Shown piece by piece: positions 1 to 8,781 of a DNA stretch of 57,218 nucleotides. Numbering within the stretch: the stretch's first letter is position 1; every line of letters begins with the position of its first letter. The translations under genes and the position numbers were made by a program. The notes under the pieces were generated by a model that had not been told where the DNA came from, ran no database searches, and saw only the letters and a list, made by a program, of their open reading frames with translations. This stretch comes from Steroidobacter sp. (GTDB lineage Bacteria > Pseudomonadota > Gammaproteobacteria > Steroidobacterales > Steroidobacteraceae): positions 1 to 57,218 of the forward strand of contig JAICPY010000017.1 of NCBI GenBank assembly GCA_025929585.1, read 5' to 3'.

Positions 1-619
1 GTGAAGCCATGGGATCCCCTGTCTGGCTGTGCGCACTCAAGGCTTTCGCGGCCGCATTCAATTCCTCCGGCGTGTTCACGTTATCCAGTGCGCGAGCATC
101 CGGGAGATCGATGAGTTTGCATTGCGCTTCGATCAAGAATTTGCGAGCGCATCGCTTGCCTGCTGTAAGTTGCGCCAACACGGCGTCGCACGCGGCAGGT
201 TCCCAGATCGCACACAGAGGTTCGGGAAGTGCGTCATGAGCGCTGCGGTATGCGGTAGCGAGCTGAGAAGGATCTCTTTGTGCGATCAGGGAGCGCAGGA
301 CATCTTCAGTCAAAAATGGCAAGTCACACGCGACGACCAACCACGCGGCCTTCGGATGTTCGAGTAGCGCCGCCGAGATGCCTGCGAGAGGGCCCAAACC
401 CGGTTGTCGATCAACGATCTGAGGAAACCGTGAGCGTGTCGGATTATCGCGCTGATCGGGACGCACGGATATGAACGTGGCTGCGCAGATACTCGTGAGC
501 AGATCGTATGCCCATTGCAGTTGCGTGCGGCCGTGATACTGCAGCGCCGCCTTGTCGGTTCGCATGCGAGTGCTCGCACCGCCCGCTAGAACCAAGCCGA
601 AAAGAGCCGGAGCGTTCAT
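1..619 (-). CDS. mobA: Molybdenum cofactor guanylyltransferase MobA, C-terminus cut by window edge
   Basis: Transfers GMP from GTP to molybdopterin to make the MGD cofactor in the cytoplasm. Read by translating the minus strand: the N-terminus starts MNAPALFGLVLAGGASTRM and continues DKAAL, the nucleotide-binding signature of this NTP-transferase family. QPGLGPLAGI follows and then VVACDLPFL with the metal-binding Asp. VNTPEEL near the end is a typical MobA ending. The frame is still open after about 206 codons at the window edge, so the gene is partial here and could be slightly long or fused. It is the fourth gene of moeA-moaA-moaC-mobA, separated from moaC by an inverted repeat element whose left arm starts 2 nt upstream of the mobA start codon. 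The start at 619 is the only ATG in front of the motif. Confidence 0.9.
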   Translation of the reverse strand, partial: MNAPALFGLVLAGGASTRMRTDKAALQYHGRTQLQWAYDLLTSICAATFISVRPDQRDNPTRSRFPQIVDRQPGLGPLAGISAALLEHPKAAWLVVACDLPFLTEDVLRSLIAQRDPSQLATAYRSAHDALPEPLCAIWEPAACDAVLAQLTAGKRCARKFLIEAQCKLIDLPDARALDNVNTPEELNAAAKALSAHSQTGDPMAS

Positions 620-620
620 G

Positions 621-763
621 GTGAGCGGCGGACGGCGGACGGCGGACGGTGGAAGAATCCGTAAGACGTCACAGGAACATCGAAGACATACTCGTACATA
701 ATCGCCAATACTTTACTCTGATCCGATTCCTTCACCGTCCGCCGTCCGCCGTCCGCCGCTCAC
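621..763. repeat. Inverted word-repeat element 1 (GCGGACG words)
   Basis: Left arm at about 621-661 and right arm at about 724-763 are inverted copies of one another. Each holds three tandem 7-nt words GCGGACG bounded outside by GTGAGCGG and inside by GGTG[GA]A[AG]GAATC. The arms are nearly identical over about 40 nt and enclose about 62 nt without repeats. The left arm lies right in front of mobA. The right arm lies inside the 3' end of moaC and encodes its last residues. The same word builds the element at 25336-25494. A transcript would fold into a long hairpin inside the Mo-cofactor operon. Confidence 0.9.
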
Positions 764-1225
764 CGACTTCCCTCCTGACTTGCTGAGCAGCCGGGTCTCA
801 CTGATGACGATGTCGTGCGACAAAGCCTTGCACATGTCGTAAATCGTAAGTGCCGCGATGCTCGTACCAGTCAGCGCTTCCATTTCGACCCCCGTCTTGT
901 GATGCACGCTGACCGTGCACGTCACCACAGCATCATCGCCATCCATCGCAATGTTCACATTACATTTCTCGATGCCCAATGGATGGCAGAACGGAATCAG
1001 ATCATGAGTGCGTTTCGCCGCCATGGTGCCGGCGATGATGGCCGTGTGAAACACCGGGCCCTTAGCGCTGTTGAAGCCATTGGCCCGTAAGGCTTCGGCA
1101 ACCGCGGCGGGAAAGCGGACTCGAGTCTGCGCTGTCGCGGTCCTGGAACTGACTGCCTTGTGGCCGACGTCGACCATCGCCGGCGCATTGGTTGAATCGA
1201 CGTGCGTAAACGGTGACGAGGACAT
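713..1225 (-). CDS. moaC: Cyclic pyranopterin monophosphate synthase MoaC with repeat-derived tail
   Basis: Converts the MoaA product to cyclic pyranopterin monophosphate, the second step of molybdopterin synthesis. 170 residues. Family motifs visible: FTHVD near the N-terminus, [51 protein letters not shown] with the catalytic region, and KSGGKS near the end. The family normally finishes close to KSGGK; here about 16 extra residues follow, containing [10 protein letters not shown], which is the translation of the right arm of repeat element 1. The extension is therefore probably recent and dispensable. Third gene of the moe/moa/mob operon, with 79 nt from moaA. Start ATG at 1225 fits the family N-terminus. 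Confidence 0.95.
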   Translation of the reverse strand: MSSSPFTHVDSTNAPAMVDVGHKAVSSRTATAQTRVRFPAAVAEALRANGFNSAKGPVFHTAIIAGTMAAKRTHDLIPFCHPLGIEKCNVNIAMDGDDAVVTCTVSVHHKTGVEMEALTGTSIAALTIYDMCKALSHDIVISETRLLSKSGGKSVSGGRRTADGEGIGSE

Positions 1226-1304
1226 AGGCCGAGTGTAGCGGGGCGAGCCGGGTATCGAAACAGTGAACTCGTCCGAGTGGTGAGCGGTTGCGGAGCCTGA
1301 CCTG

Positions 1305-2357
1305 CTATCCGCCGATGTAGTACATCTCGATCTTCCGGATCGGATGTTCTTGCGTGTGGATCGACGCGCGCAACTCGCTATAACGATCTTCTCGCCGGGT
1401 CCAAGCGCCCGTTATCAGCTCCAGCAACTCCGTATCGGTCGCCCCGGCGCGCAGCGGCGTGCGCAAATCCAATCCCGACGTGGCAAACAGGCAGGTGTAG
1501 AACGCCCCTTCCGAAGACAAACGCCCTCGAGTGCATGCGCCGCAAAACGGATTGGTCACGGAGGAAATAAAGCCAATTTCACCTGCACCGTCGTCGAAGG
1601 CATATCGCTCTGCGACTTCGCCATGATAGTTCTCTTGCACGGCATGCAGGGGCCATCGCTCGGCGATCGTTTGCAAGAGCTCCTTGGAAGCCACGACACG
1701 ATCGAGGCTCCAATGGTTGCGATTGCCGACGTCCATATATTCAATAAAGCGCACGATAATGCCGGTGCCCCGGAAGCGTTCCACCAGATCGAGCGCGGTG
1801 TGATCGTTCAGTCCACGTTGAATCACTGCATTGATCTTGATCGGCGTTAGCCCTGCATCGAATGCTGCTTGGATGCCTTCCAGCACACGTTCGCGTTCTG
1901 CAAAACCACCGCTCATTTGCTTGAAGATGTCCGGATCGAGCGAATCCAGACTGACGGTAATTCGATGAAGGCCGTTCGCTTTGAGCTCCGCAGCGTGCTG
2001 TGCAAGCAGGACGGCATTCGTCGTCAATGCAACGTCTTCGACGTTCTCGATTGCGGTGAGCTCGCCGACGAGCTCCGCAAGATTCGGACGTAACAAGGGC
2101 TCTCCGCCTGTGAGACGCACCTTTCGCACCCCCAATTGAACGAACAAGCGTGTTAGCCGCGTGATCTCTTCGAACGACAAACGCTCGGAAGATTTGAGGA
2201 AACGATAATGCTCGTGGAACGTCTCGCGCGGCATGCAGTACGGACAGCGGAAGTTGCAACGGTCCATGACCGAGATGCGCAAGTCGTGCAAGGGCCGGCC
2301 CAAGCGGTCATGGGGTTTGACCTTCTGCGGCCATTCGACGATTCGACCAGGATTCAT
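1305..2357 (-). CDS. moaA: GTP 3',8-cyclase MoaA (radical SAM)
   Basis: Catalyses the radical-SAM rearrangement of GTP that starts molybdenum cofactor synthesis. 350 residues, usual family length. The N-terminal radical-SAM cluster CNFRCPYC places Cys at residues 34, 38 and 41. [11 protein letters not shown] is the SAM-binding GGEP motif. The second cluster typical of MoaA lies near residues 270-290 ([13 protein letters not shown] then a third Cys). The protein ends in IGG, matching the conserved C-terminal Gly-Gly that MoaA proteins need. It starts 3 nt after the moeA stop codon, so translation is probably coupled to moeA. Confidence 0.97.
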   Translation of the reverse strand: MNPGRIVEWPQKVKPHDRLGRPLHDLRISVMDRCNFRCPYCMPRETFHEHYRFLKSSERLSFEEITRLTRLFVQLGVRKVRLTGGEPLLRPNLAELVGELTAIENVEDVALTTNAVLLAQHAAELKANGLHRITVSLDSLDPDIFKQMSGGFAERERVLEGIQAAFDAGLTPIKINAVIQRGLNDHTALDLVERFRGTGIIVRFIEYMDVGNRNHWSLDRVVASKELLQTIAERWPLHAVQENYHGEVAERYAFDDGAGEIGFISSVTNPFCGACTRGRLSSEGAFYTCLFATSGLDLRTPLRAGATDTELLELITGAWTRREDRYSELRASIHTQEHPIRKIEMYYIGG

Positions 2358-2360
2358 GAG

Positions 2361-3557
2361 CTACCAACGATACAGTGGTACGACCGTTCCCTCTGGAATC
2401 AACGTCGGACCTGGCGGGAGCTCGACAAATCCGTGCGTGCCGAGCAACGAAGTGAAATCGCCAGAACCTTGTGTCGGGCGTGCGTGTGCGAGGAGCGTAG
2501 CACCGTCGCTCGCAAGCGAGACTGGCAGGAAAAATGTGAGTGTAGGCTTAACCTCGAACCGTGAATCCAGTACGGCAGACTCTGCTTTCGGCTCCTCTAC
2601 GCCTTCTGCCACCGCAAGGCCACGGTAGACATATCGAGCGAGACACACCAGTGTAGAGACCGGATTGCCCGGAAGAGCGTACACGCACTGACCTGCGCTG
2701 CCTACGCCGAACCACATCGGTTTTCCCGGACGCTGAGAAATCTTGTGAAAGACGGGCTTCACTCCAAGCTCTTGCAGAACTTGCGGTACATAGTCGAATC
2801 GTCCCATGGAAACCCCGCCGCTCAAGATCAACGCGTCGTTGCGTTCCAAATGTGCGGCGAGACGATCGCGCAAGACAGGCAGATCGTCGGGTAAATGGTC
2901 CTGACCCACATGTTCAAAGCCTCGATTGCGCAAGGCAGCCACGACGGCGTAGGCATTCGAGCGATAGATTTGCCACTCGGCAACAGGGTAGCCGGGCTCA
3001 ACGAGCTCATCGCCGGTGGAGATGACGACAATGCGAGGCCGCGGGGTCGCTGCGGCGCTCGCCAGCCCGGCGGACGCAATCACTGCAATTTGAGTAGGTC
3101 CCAGGCGCGTATGTGGTGACAGTAGCAGTTGGCCGGCGCGACAATCTATTCCGGTACGATGAATGTTCAGACCAGGTGATGCGGCTGCATCCTCGGCAAG
3201 CTCCGCTGTTCCGTCACGAATCGAGAGCTTCTCGACGGGCACGACGCAGTCGCAGCCATGCGGAACCATTGCACCCGTCATGACTTCGATGCACGTGGTT
3301 CGATCTTCGAGCACTAATGGACTTGCTCCCGCAGCCTGAGTGCCGGCGATCTTGAAGGTCCTTCGGCCCGCTGCGTAGGCCGATTGTGCAAACGCGACGC
3401 CGTCCATGGTGACCCGATCGAACGGTGGCTGATCGCGAGTCGCTCGAATTTCTTCTCGCAACACCGAACCGCAGAGACGATCGAGGACTAAGGATTCGGC
3501 AGCGCGGACCGGAACGTTCGCGCGGATGATTGCTTCTGCTTCTGCGGGCGAGATCAT
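2361..3557 (-). CDS. moeA: Molybdopterin molybdenumtransferase MoeA
   Basis: Inserts molybdate into adenylylated molybdopterin. 398 residues from the ATG at 3557 (E. coli MoeA 411). Motifs: LREEIRATRDQPPFDRVTMDG near the N-terminus, EVMTGAMVPHGCDCVVPVE, VISTGDELVEPG, LSGGVSMGRFDYV and ALPGNPVS, all typical of MoeA. An upstream in-frame extension reaches 3728, but that part runs through the terminator of the preceding gene and has no family similarity, so 3557 is chosen (MISPAEAEAII resembles MoeA N-termini). First gene of the operon; its promoter must lie between the terminator at 3675-3711 and 3557. Confidence 0.95.
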   Translation of the reverse strand: MISPAEAEAIIRANVPVRAAESLVLDRLCGSVLREEIRATRDQPPFDRVTMDGVAFAQSAYAAGRRTFKIAGTQAAGASPLVLEDRTTCIEVMTGAMVPHGCDCVVPVEKLSIRDGTAELAEDAAASPGLNIHRTGIDCRAGQLLLSPHTRLGPTQIAVIASAGLASAAATPRPRIVVISTGDELVEPGYPVAEWQIYRSNAYAVVAALRNRGFEHVGQDHLPDDLPVLRDRLAAHLERNDALILSGGVSMGRFDYVPQVLQELGVKPVFHKISQRPGKPMWFGVGSAGQCVYALPGNPVSTLVCLARYVYRGLAVAEGVEEPKAESAVLDSRFEVKPTLTFFLPVSLASDGATLLAHARPTQGSGDFTSLLGTHGFVELPPGPTLIPEGTVVPLYRW

Positions 3558-3674
3558 GAAATACGCAGGTGATCGCTCATGGAGCGGGCCTCGATCCTTG
3601 AGCGCACCGCGATGCCACAAGAATACGGCTTTTCTCGCAGCCGTTATAGGTGCCGCTCTTTGCGGCGCGATGTC

Positions 3675-3711
3675 CCAAAAAAACAAAACGCCCAGCAAGC
3701 TCGCTGGGCGC
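3675..3711 (-). terminator. Rho-independent terminator of the small secreted-protein gene
   Basis: On the minus strand a GC-rich stem GCGCCCAGCGAGCTTGCTGGGCG (read in two halves: CGCCCAGC pairs with GCTGGGCG) is followed by TTTTGTTTTTTT. It sits 29 nt after the stop codon of the gene at 3740-4093 and in front of moeA, so it insulates the two units. Confidence 0.92.
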
Positions 3712-3739
3712 TTCAGTTTCACAAACAACGTAAGGTGTT

Positions 3740-4093
3740 TTAGCCGGCCTTCGACTTGAAGATTCGAACTTGCTCGTTGAAGGCTTTCGCCTTGGATTCA
3801 AGCTCATCGACGGCCGCGGCCAACTTCTTGGCTTGCATCGATTTGAACTGCATCGTCTGCCCACCGCTTGCAGCTTTCTCTTTCGACTCGCCATCGAGGC
3901 AAGCCTGGAACGCTTTGACCTCCTCGTTGTATGTCTTGAAGGCTTGCATTGCCGCGACCATTTCCGGTTCGCTCGCCGAGGATCCGTTCGGGATACTCGC
4001 AGGGGCTTTGGGATACGGGCAATCTGCATGAGCCGCGAATCCGGCTACGCTCATAATCACAATCGAACCGAGCTGCAGGGCTTTTCGAATCAT
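3740..4093 (-). CDS. Small secreted two-cysteine protein, paralog 1
   Basis: Family not recognised. 117 residues. A signal peptide ends near AGFAAHA, followed by DCPYPKAPASIPNG. The mature part is about 95 residues and looks mostly helical. It has exactly two Cys: one in the N-terminal C-x-[YF]-P-[KR]-A-P motif, and one in QACLDGE about 45 residues on; they could form a disulfide. The C-terminal helix has KKLAAAVDELESKAKAFNEQVRIFK. A good GGAGA ribosome site precedes ATG 4093. It is one of three tandem paralogs and is about 70-80 percent identical by eye to the next. Likely periplasmic. Confidence 0.85.
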   Translation of the reverse strand: MIRKALQLGSIVIMSVAGFAAHADCPYPKAPASIPNGSSASEPEMVAAMQAFKTYNEEVKAFQACLDGESKEKAASGGQTMQFKSMQAKKLAAAVDELESKAKAFNEQVRIFKSKAG

Positions 4094-4273
4094 TTTGGAT
4101 CGTCTCCGACTTTTACTCTAGGACCGCTCGCGTGGGCGGCGTGCCCCTCTCAAGTCGGCCGAGCGGGGCCGGCACTTGATAGTCGGAAGGCGGCTGTTAG
4201 CGGTAACTGCGACCGCTGTCGCAGTCTGCTGTCCCCAGCGGGGCGCGGCAAACTTATGTCGCTACGCTCTCAG

Positions 4274-4624
4274 CTAGGACCGAGCTTTGAATATGCGGAC
4301 CTGCTCATTGAATTGCTTTGCCTTACCCTCGAGCTCATCGACCGCAGCAGCAAGCTTTTTCGCCTGCATGGACTTGAACTGCATCGTGCTGCCGCCTGAA
4401 GCCGCCTTTTCCTTGGTCTCTTCATCCAGACATGATTGGAAGGCTTTGACCTCCTCGTTATAGGCTTTGAAGGCTTGCATCGCCGCGATCATTTCGGCTT
4501 CAGCTGCGGTTTTTCCATCGGGGATACTTGCCGGTGCCTTCGGGAAAGGGCAATCCGCGTGCGCGGATAACGCGAACCCAAAGGACATGAGCGCAATCGT
4601 GCCGAGCAATGCTTTCATTTTCAT
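4274..4624 (-). CDS. Small secreted two-cysteine protein, paralog 2
   Basis: 116 residues from ATG 4624 (MKMKALLGTIALMSFG). A TTG start two codons upstream is possible but less likely. Signal peptide cleaves near ALSAHA, leaving DCPFPKAPASIPDGKTAAE. It shares the two Cys, the segment EMIAAMQAFKAYNEEVKAF and the C-terminal DELEGKAKQFNEQVRIFK with paralog 1, showing a recent duplication. No domain of known function is recognised. The 180-nt gap to paralog 1 holds no gene. Confidence 0.85.
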   Translation of the reverse strand: MKMKALLGTIALMSFGFALSAHADCPFPKAPASIPDGKTAAEAEMIAAMQAFKAYNEEVKAFQSCLDEETKEKAASGGSTMQFKSMQAKKLAAAVDELEGKAKQFNEQVRIFKARS

Positions 4625-4852
4625 ACCCAAGTCTCAGAGCAAAAACGCCAAAGCAGGTGACCTGCGCAAATCGGCGAGGCCTTGGGTTTTTCATCGGCGC
4701 CGACAATCGAGACTTAAGGGGCGTCCGCTCATAGTTCACATAAGCGGACAAACCGTGCTCGAAAGCGTGAGCACGGTCGACAGAAACACTGCGACAGCGC
4801 GGTTGGATAAGGACGAGCGAGCGCCCCCGTGGGGCTTCCGCTGAACGCTCGA

Positions 4853-5224
4853 TCAGCCTTTGTCGTCGCGCCCCTTGAATAATTTCACCTGCTCGTTGAA
4901 CTGAGCGGCGTGCGCTTCGAGCTCTTCGACTGCTGCGTTATGGCGCTTATTGTGGATCGCCTTGATCTGCGCGATTTGGTCGGGCGAGGCGTTGGGGCCA
5001 GCCGCTTCGACACGCGCGTTCATTTCCTTCTCCAGGCACTCAAGGTACGTGCTGACACTGGCGTTGTACTCCTTTACGGCCTGCATTCCGGCGACCATTT
5101 CCTCTTGAGTGGCGGTCGATCCATCCGGTGTCTTCGTGGGAGCCCTTGGATACACGCACTCGCTGCTGGCTGCCGCACTAAGGAAAAAAAGCGCCAAGGT
5201 GGTGGCAGTTACGAGAAACTTCAT
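4853..5224 (-). CDS. Small secreted two-cysteine protein, paralog 3 (divergent)
   Basis: 123 residues, the most divergent and promoter-proximal copy. Signal peptide MKFLVTATTLALFFLSAAASS, then ECVYPRAPTKTPDG. The core EEMVAGMQAVKEYNASVSTYLECLEKE keeps the second Cys, and the tail EELEAHAAQFNEQVKLFKG matches the other two. It carries an insertion (GPNASPDQIAQ) before the last helix. AGAGG precedes ATG 5224. It is divergently placed from modB, so the 158-nt gap at 5225-5382 should hold both promoters; a TATGAT box lies at 5340-5345 for modB. Confidence 0.85.
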   Translation of the reverse strand: MKFLVTATTLALFFLSAAASSECVYPRAPTKTPDGSTATQEEMVAGMQAVKEYNASVSTYLECLEKEMNARVEAAGPNASPDQIAQIKAIHNKRHNAAVEELEAHAAQFNEQVKLFKGRDDKG

Positions 5225-5382
5225 TGCGTAAGACCTCTGGTCGGCAAAAGGCGAATCATCTTAAAACGCGACGCTGCAATTGGCTATCGATCTAGTTGGC
5301 TTCGAGACAGGGGCTGCCACTCGCCCGTGTAGGCCGGTCTATGATGCTTTAGTCTTTCGTCTCTTTGGATTGCCATCGCCTA

Positions 5383-6066
5383 ATGACCGCCGCCGAGCTT
5401 GACGCCGTTCGCTTGAGTTTGTCCGTCGCGCTGCGCAGCGTGCTCGTCAGCCTTCCCTTCGCCGTGTTGGTGGCTTGGCTTCTTACGAGGCGGAAGCTGC
5501 GCGGCAAACTCCTGCTCGATGTGCTCGTGCACTTGCCTCTCGTTCTACCGCCTGTCGTGGTCGGTTATCTGCTACTGCTCGTGTTCGGGGTGCGCGGCCC
5601 GATCGGGCAGTGGCTGGACGAGGCCTTCGGAGTGCAGTTGATTTTCACGACGGGTGGTGCTGCTTTGGCCACGGCGGTGATGTCTTTTCCGTTGGTCGTG
5701 CGTGCGATCCGCTTGTCCCTGGAGGGCATCGATCGTGGTCTTGAAGACGCTGCACGAACGCTCGGGGCCGGCGCTTGGGATCGGTTTTTTACCATCACCC
5801 TACCTCTCATGTTACCGGGAATTCTGGCCGGTTCGGTGATCGCTTTCGCGGCTGGGCTCGGAGAGTTCGGAGCCGTCATCACCTTTGCTTCCAACATTCC
5901 TGGAGAGACACGTACGCTGCCGCTGGCGCTCTACACGGCGTTGCAAACCCCCGGAGGCGAGACTTTGGCTGCGCGCCTTGCCGGCATCTCGATAGCATTG
6001 GGGCTGATGGGATTGGTGGCGGCGGAGCTCATCGCCCGTCGAATGCATACGGCATTGGGGCGTTGA
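5383..6066 (+). CDS. modB: Molybdate ABC transporter permease ModB
   Basis: Membrane channel of the molybdate importer. 227 residues from ATG 5383; a TTG six codons earlier is rejected because MTAAELDAVRLSL matches ModB N-termini. About five hydrophobic segments are visible. The cytoplasmic ABC-contact loop is EGIDRGLEDAARTLGAGAWDRFF, the EAA motif of this family. GEFGAVITFASNIPGETRTLPLALY is a signature of ModB. Its stop overlaps the modC start. No periplasmic binding protein ModA is encoded upstream, so substrate delivery must come from elsewhere in the genome. Confidence 0.95.
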   Translation: MTAAELDAVRLSLSVALRSVLVSLPFAVLVAWLLTRRKLRGKLLLDVLVHLPLVLPPVVVGYLLLLVFGVRGPIGQWLDEAFGVQLIFTTGGAALATAVMSFPLVVRAIRLSLEGIDRGLEDAARTLGAGAWDRFFTITLPLMLPGILAGSVIAFAAGLGEFGAVITFASNIPGETRTLPLALYTALQTPGGETLAARLAGISIALGLMGLVAAELIARRMHTALGR

Positions 6067-7172
6067 TGTTCAAGATTCGAACCACCGTCCGACGAGAGCA
6101 TTTCACGCTCGAAGTCTCGATTGAGATGGCCAACCCGGGTGTGCTCGCGTTATTTGGCCATTCCGGGTGCGGAAAGACTACGCTCGTCAACATCATCGCT
6201 GGATTGTTGAAGGCAGAAGAGAGCTACGTCGAGATCGATGGAGTCGTTCTCGAAAACACCGCAGCGAAGGTTTATGTGCAAGCCGAGCAGCGCCGAATCG
6301 GATACGTGTTCCAGGATGCGAGATTGTTTCCGCATTTCAGCGTCGCCGGTAATTTGAGCTACGGCTTACGACGAGCACGCGCAGACACTCCGCGCATGAG
6401 CTTCGACTCGGTGGTGTCTTTGCTGGGTTTAGAACGCGTGCTCGAGCGCCGGCCGCACCAGCTCTCAGGCGGAGAGCGGCAGCGTGTAGCCCTCGGACGA
6501 GCACTGCTGTCCCAGCCGCGAGTCTTGTTGCTCGATGAACCGTTGGCGAGTCTGGATGCCGCTCGTCGTGAGGAAGTGCTGCCCTACCTGGAACGGCTGC
6601 GCGATGAGCTCTCGATCCCCATCATCTATGTGAGCCATCAGTTCGAGGAAGTACTGCGCCTCGCGACCCACGTTGCACTGATGGCGGATGGCCGCAGTAC
6701 GGCGCAGGGGCCACTGGAGACCTTGAGCTTGCATCCGCAGTTGCGTTCAATCGTCGGTCCGGAAGGCATCGGTGCCGTTCTCGTCGGTCTCGTTGAAGCT
6801 GCGGATGAGCAGACGGGTCTGGCTGCGGTGCGCATTGGAGAGAACATCCTAAAGGTCAATCTGCGCGGTATTCGGCCGGGAGCGCGCGTTCGCATTCACC
6901 TGTTGGCTCGAGATGTGATTTTGGCAACGATGCGTCCTGAAGCTTTGAGCGTGCGCAATATCCTTCAAGGCACGATCTCGAGAATCGGCGCTGACGATTC
7001 CGACACCGACCTCGTCTACGTCGATTTGGGAGGAGCGCGTGTGCTGGCCCGAGTCACTCGCGCCGCCTCGATTGCACTCGCGCTGCGAGTCGGCATGCCG
7101 GTATGGGTGCTGGTCAAATCCGTGTCTATTCGAGGCCATGCCTACGTCAGTAATACACCGGACAGGGAATGA
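6066..7172 (+). CDS. modC: Molybdate ABC transporter ATPase ModC
   Basis: Energises molybdate import. 368 residues starting at ATG 6066, overlapping the modB stop by one base. Walker A GHSGCGKTT near residue 33, signature LSGGERQRVALGRAL, Walker B VLLLDEPLASLD, and the H-loop YVSHQFEE. The C-terminal about 65 residues (NILQGTISRIGADD onward) form a Mop/TOBE oxyanion-binding domain typical of ModC. An open frame extends further upstream, but it only shadows modB. Confidence 0.96.
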   Translation: MFKIRTTVRREHFTLEVSIEMANPGVLALFGHSGCGKTTLVNIIAGLLKAEESYVEIDGVVLENTAAKVYVQAEQRRIGYVFQDARLFPHFSVAGNLSYGLRRARADTPRMSFDSVVSLLGLERVLERRPHQLSGGERQRVALGRALLSQPRVLLLDEPLASLDAARREEVLPYLERLRDELSIPIIYVSHQFEEVLRLATHVALMADGRSTAQGPLETLSLHPQLRSIVGPEGIGAVLVGLVEAADEQTGLAAVRIGENILKVNLRGIRPGARVRIHLLARDVILATMRPEALSVRNILQGTISRIGADDSDTDLVYVDLGGARVLARVTRAASIALALRVGMPVWVLVKSVSIRGHAYVSNTPDRE

Positions 7173-7224
7173 TGGCACGCGCTGCAATGCTCCATCCTGA
7201 GCGTGCTTCCCGTATGCTTGGCGC

Positions 7225-8757
7225 ATGAATACTTCAAGGTCAGTGACGTCGCCGGATGAGGTCCGCGTCCCCGTCCTCGGTCATTACATCGACGGCAAAT
7301 CCGTCGCTGGCCGCAACGAGGTTACGGCGGATATCTTTGATCCGGCGCGAGGGATCATCACCTCTCGTGTTTCCATCGCCTCGCAGGAAGTTGTGCGAAC
7401 CGCGATATGCGCTGCGCGCGACGCTTTTCCCAACTGGGCTGCCACGCCGCCTGTACAACGAGCTCGCGTGCTGTTTCGGTTCAAGGAACTATTGGAGAAG
7501 AATACTTCCGAACTTGCCTCTGTGATAACCAGCGAGCATGGCAAGACTCTCAGCGATGCACGCGGCGAGGTGACGCGAGGGATCGAAGTCGTCGAATTCG
7601 CCTGCGGCATCCCACATCTACTCAAAGGCGAATTCTCGGAGAACGTCGGTGCCGGCATCGACAGTTGGTCGCTGCACCAACCTCTCGGCGTCTGCGTCGG
7701 CATTACGCCCTTCAATTTCCCGGTGATGGTGCCGCTTTGGATGTTTCCTATCGCGATCGCATGTGGGAACACATTTGTACTCAAACCGTCCGAGAAGGAT
7801 CCATCATGTTCGCTGCGGCTGGCTGAGCTTGCATCCGAAGCCGGCCTGCCGCCCGGCGTCTTCAACGTTGTGAACGGGGATCGCAGCACTGTCGATGCCT
7901 TGCTTACCGAAGAGCTCGTTCAAGCAGTGAGTTTCGTTGGGTCTACATCTGTCGCTCAACATGTTTATCAAGGCGCCGCCGCATGCGGTAAGCGCGTGCA
8001 AGCCTTGGGAGGAGCCAAGAATCACCTCGTCGTCATGCCCGATGCCCACTCGAGCGCTGCCGCTCAAGCCTTGCTGGGAGCGGCATTCGGTTCAGCCGGC
8101 GAGCGCTGCATGGCGATCTCGGTTGCCCTCGCCGTAGGTGACGCTGCGGATCGCTTGATCGAAGAGCTCAAAGCTTTGATCGAGGCATTGCGTATTGGAC
8201 CTGGCTCCATGCCTGACGTAGACATGGGCCCGTTAATCACTCGCGAGCATTTGGAGCGCGTCCGCGCGTATGTGGATTTGGGCGTGCATGAGGGAGCGAA
8301 GCTCATCGTCGATGGAAGAAGTTATCAGCGCGAGGATTCGAGCGGATTTTTTATGGGGCCGACTCTATTCGATGGGGTTGAGCCCAACATGCGTATTTAT
8401 CGTGAAGAAATTTTCGGGCCCGTATTAGTCGTGATGCGTGTCGCGACGCTGGAGCGGGCGCTCGAGTTGATCAATGGACACGAATATGGGAATGGAGCAT
8501 CGATCTACACAACCAGCGGCGAGGCGGCGCGACGGTTCTGCCACGGCGCACAAGCGGGCATGATTGGAGTCAATGTGCCCATTCCGGTTCCGATGGCATT
8601 TCACAGCTTTGGCGGCTGGAAACGCTCCCTATTCGGGGACCTCCATATGCATGGCGTAGAAGGCGTGCGCTTCTACAGCCGCTTGAAAACGGTAACCGCT
8701 CGATGGAGCTCCGGCGGGCGCAGCGCGCCTGAGTTCGTCATGCCTACGATGAAATAG
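7225..8757 (+). CDS. mmsA: CoA-acylating methylmalonate-semialdehyde dehydrogenase family protein
   Basis: NAD- and CoA-dependent oxidative decarboxylation of (methyl)malonate semialdehyde, as in valine or beta-alanine breakdown. 510 residues, usual length. LGHYIDGK starts the domain; PFNFPVMVPLW and KPSEKDPS are cofactor and catalytic-Asn segments; the catalytic Cys is in GSAGERCMA; EIFGPVL and NVPIPVPMAFHSFGGWK are hallmarks of the MmsA branch. It stands alone 52 nt after modC on the same strand, without the usual mmsB or acyl-CoA genes, so the in vivo substrate is not settled by context. Confidence 0.88.
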   Translation: MNTSRSVTSPDEVRVPVLGHYIDGKSVAGRNEVTADIFDPARGIITSRVSIASQEVVRTAICAARDAFPNWAATPPVQRARVLFRFKELLEKNTSELASVITSEHGKTLSDARGEVTRGIEVVEFACGIPHLLKGEFSENVGAGIDSWSLHQPLGVCVGITPFNFPVMVPLWMFPIAIACGNTFVLKPSEKDPSCSLRLAELASEAGLPPGVFNVVNGDRSTVDALLTEELVQAVSFVGSTSVAQHVYQGAAACGKRVQALGGAKNHLVVMPDAHSSAAAQALLGAAFGSAGERCMAISVALAVGDAADRLIEELKALIEALRIGPGSMPDVDMGPLITREHLERVRAYVDLGVHEGAKLIVDGRSYQREDSSGFFMGPTLFDGVEPNMRIYREEIFGPVLVVMRVATLERALELINGHEYGNGASIYTTSGEAARRFCHGAQAGMIGVNVPIPVPMAFHSFGGWKRSLFGDLHMHGVEGVRFYSRLKTVTARWSSGGRSAPEFVMPTMK

Positions 8758-8781
8758 CACCGCACAGTGTTAGCTACTCCA

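Noticed and set aside
3558-3728. Longer MoeA N-terminus
   Set aside because: The extra frame runs through a rho-independent terminator of the preceding gene and has no MoeA similarity.
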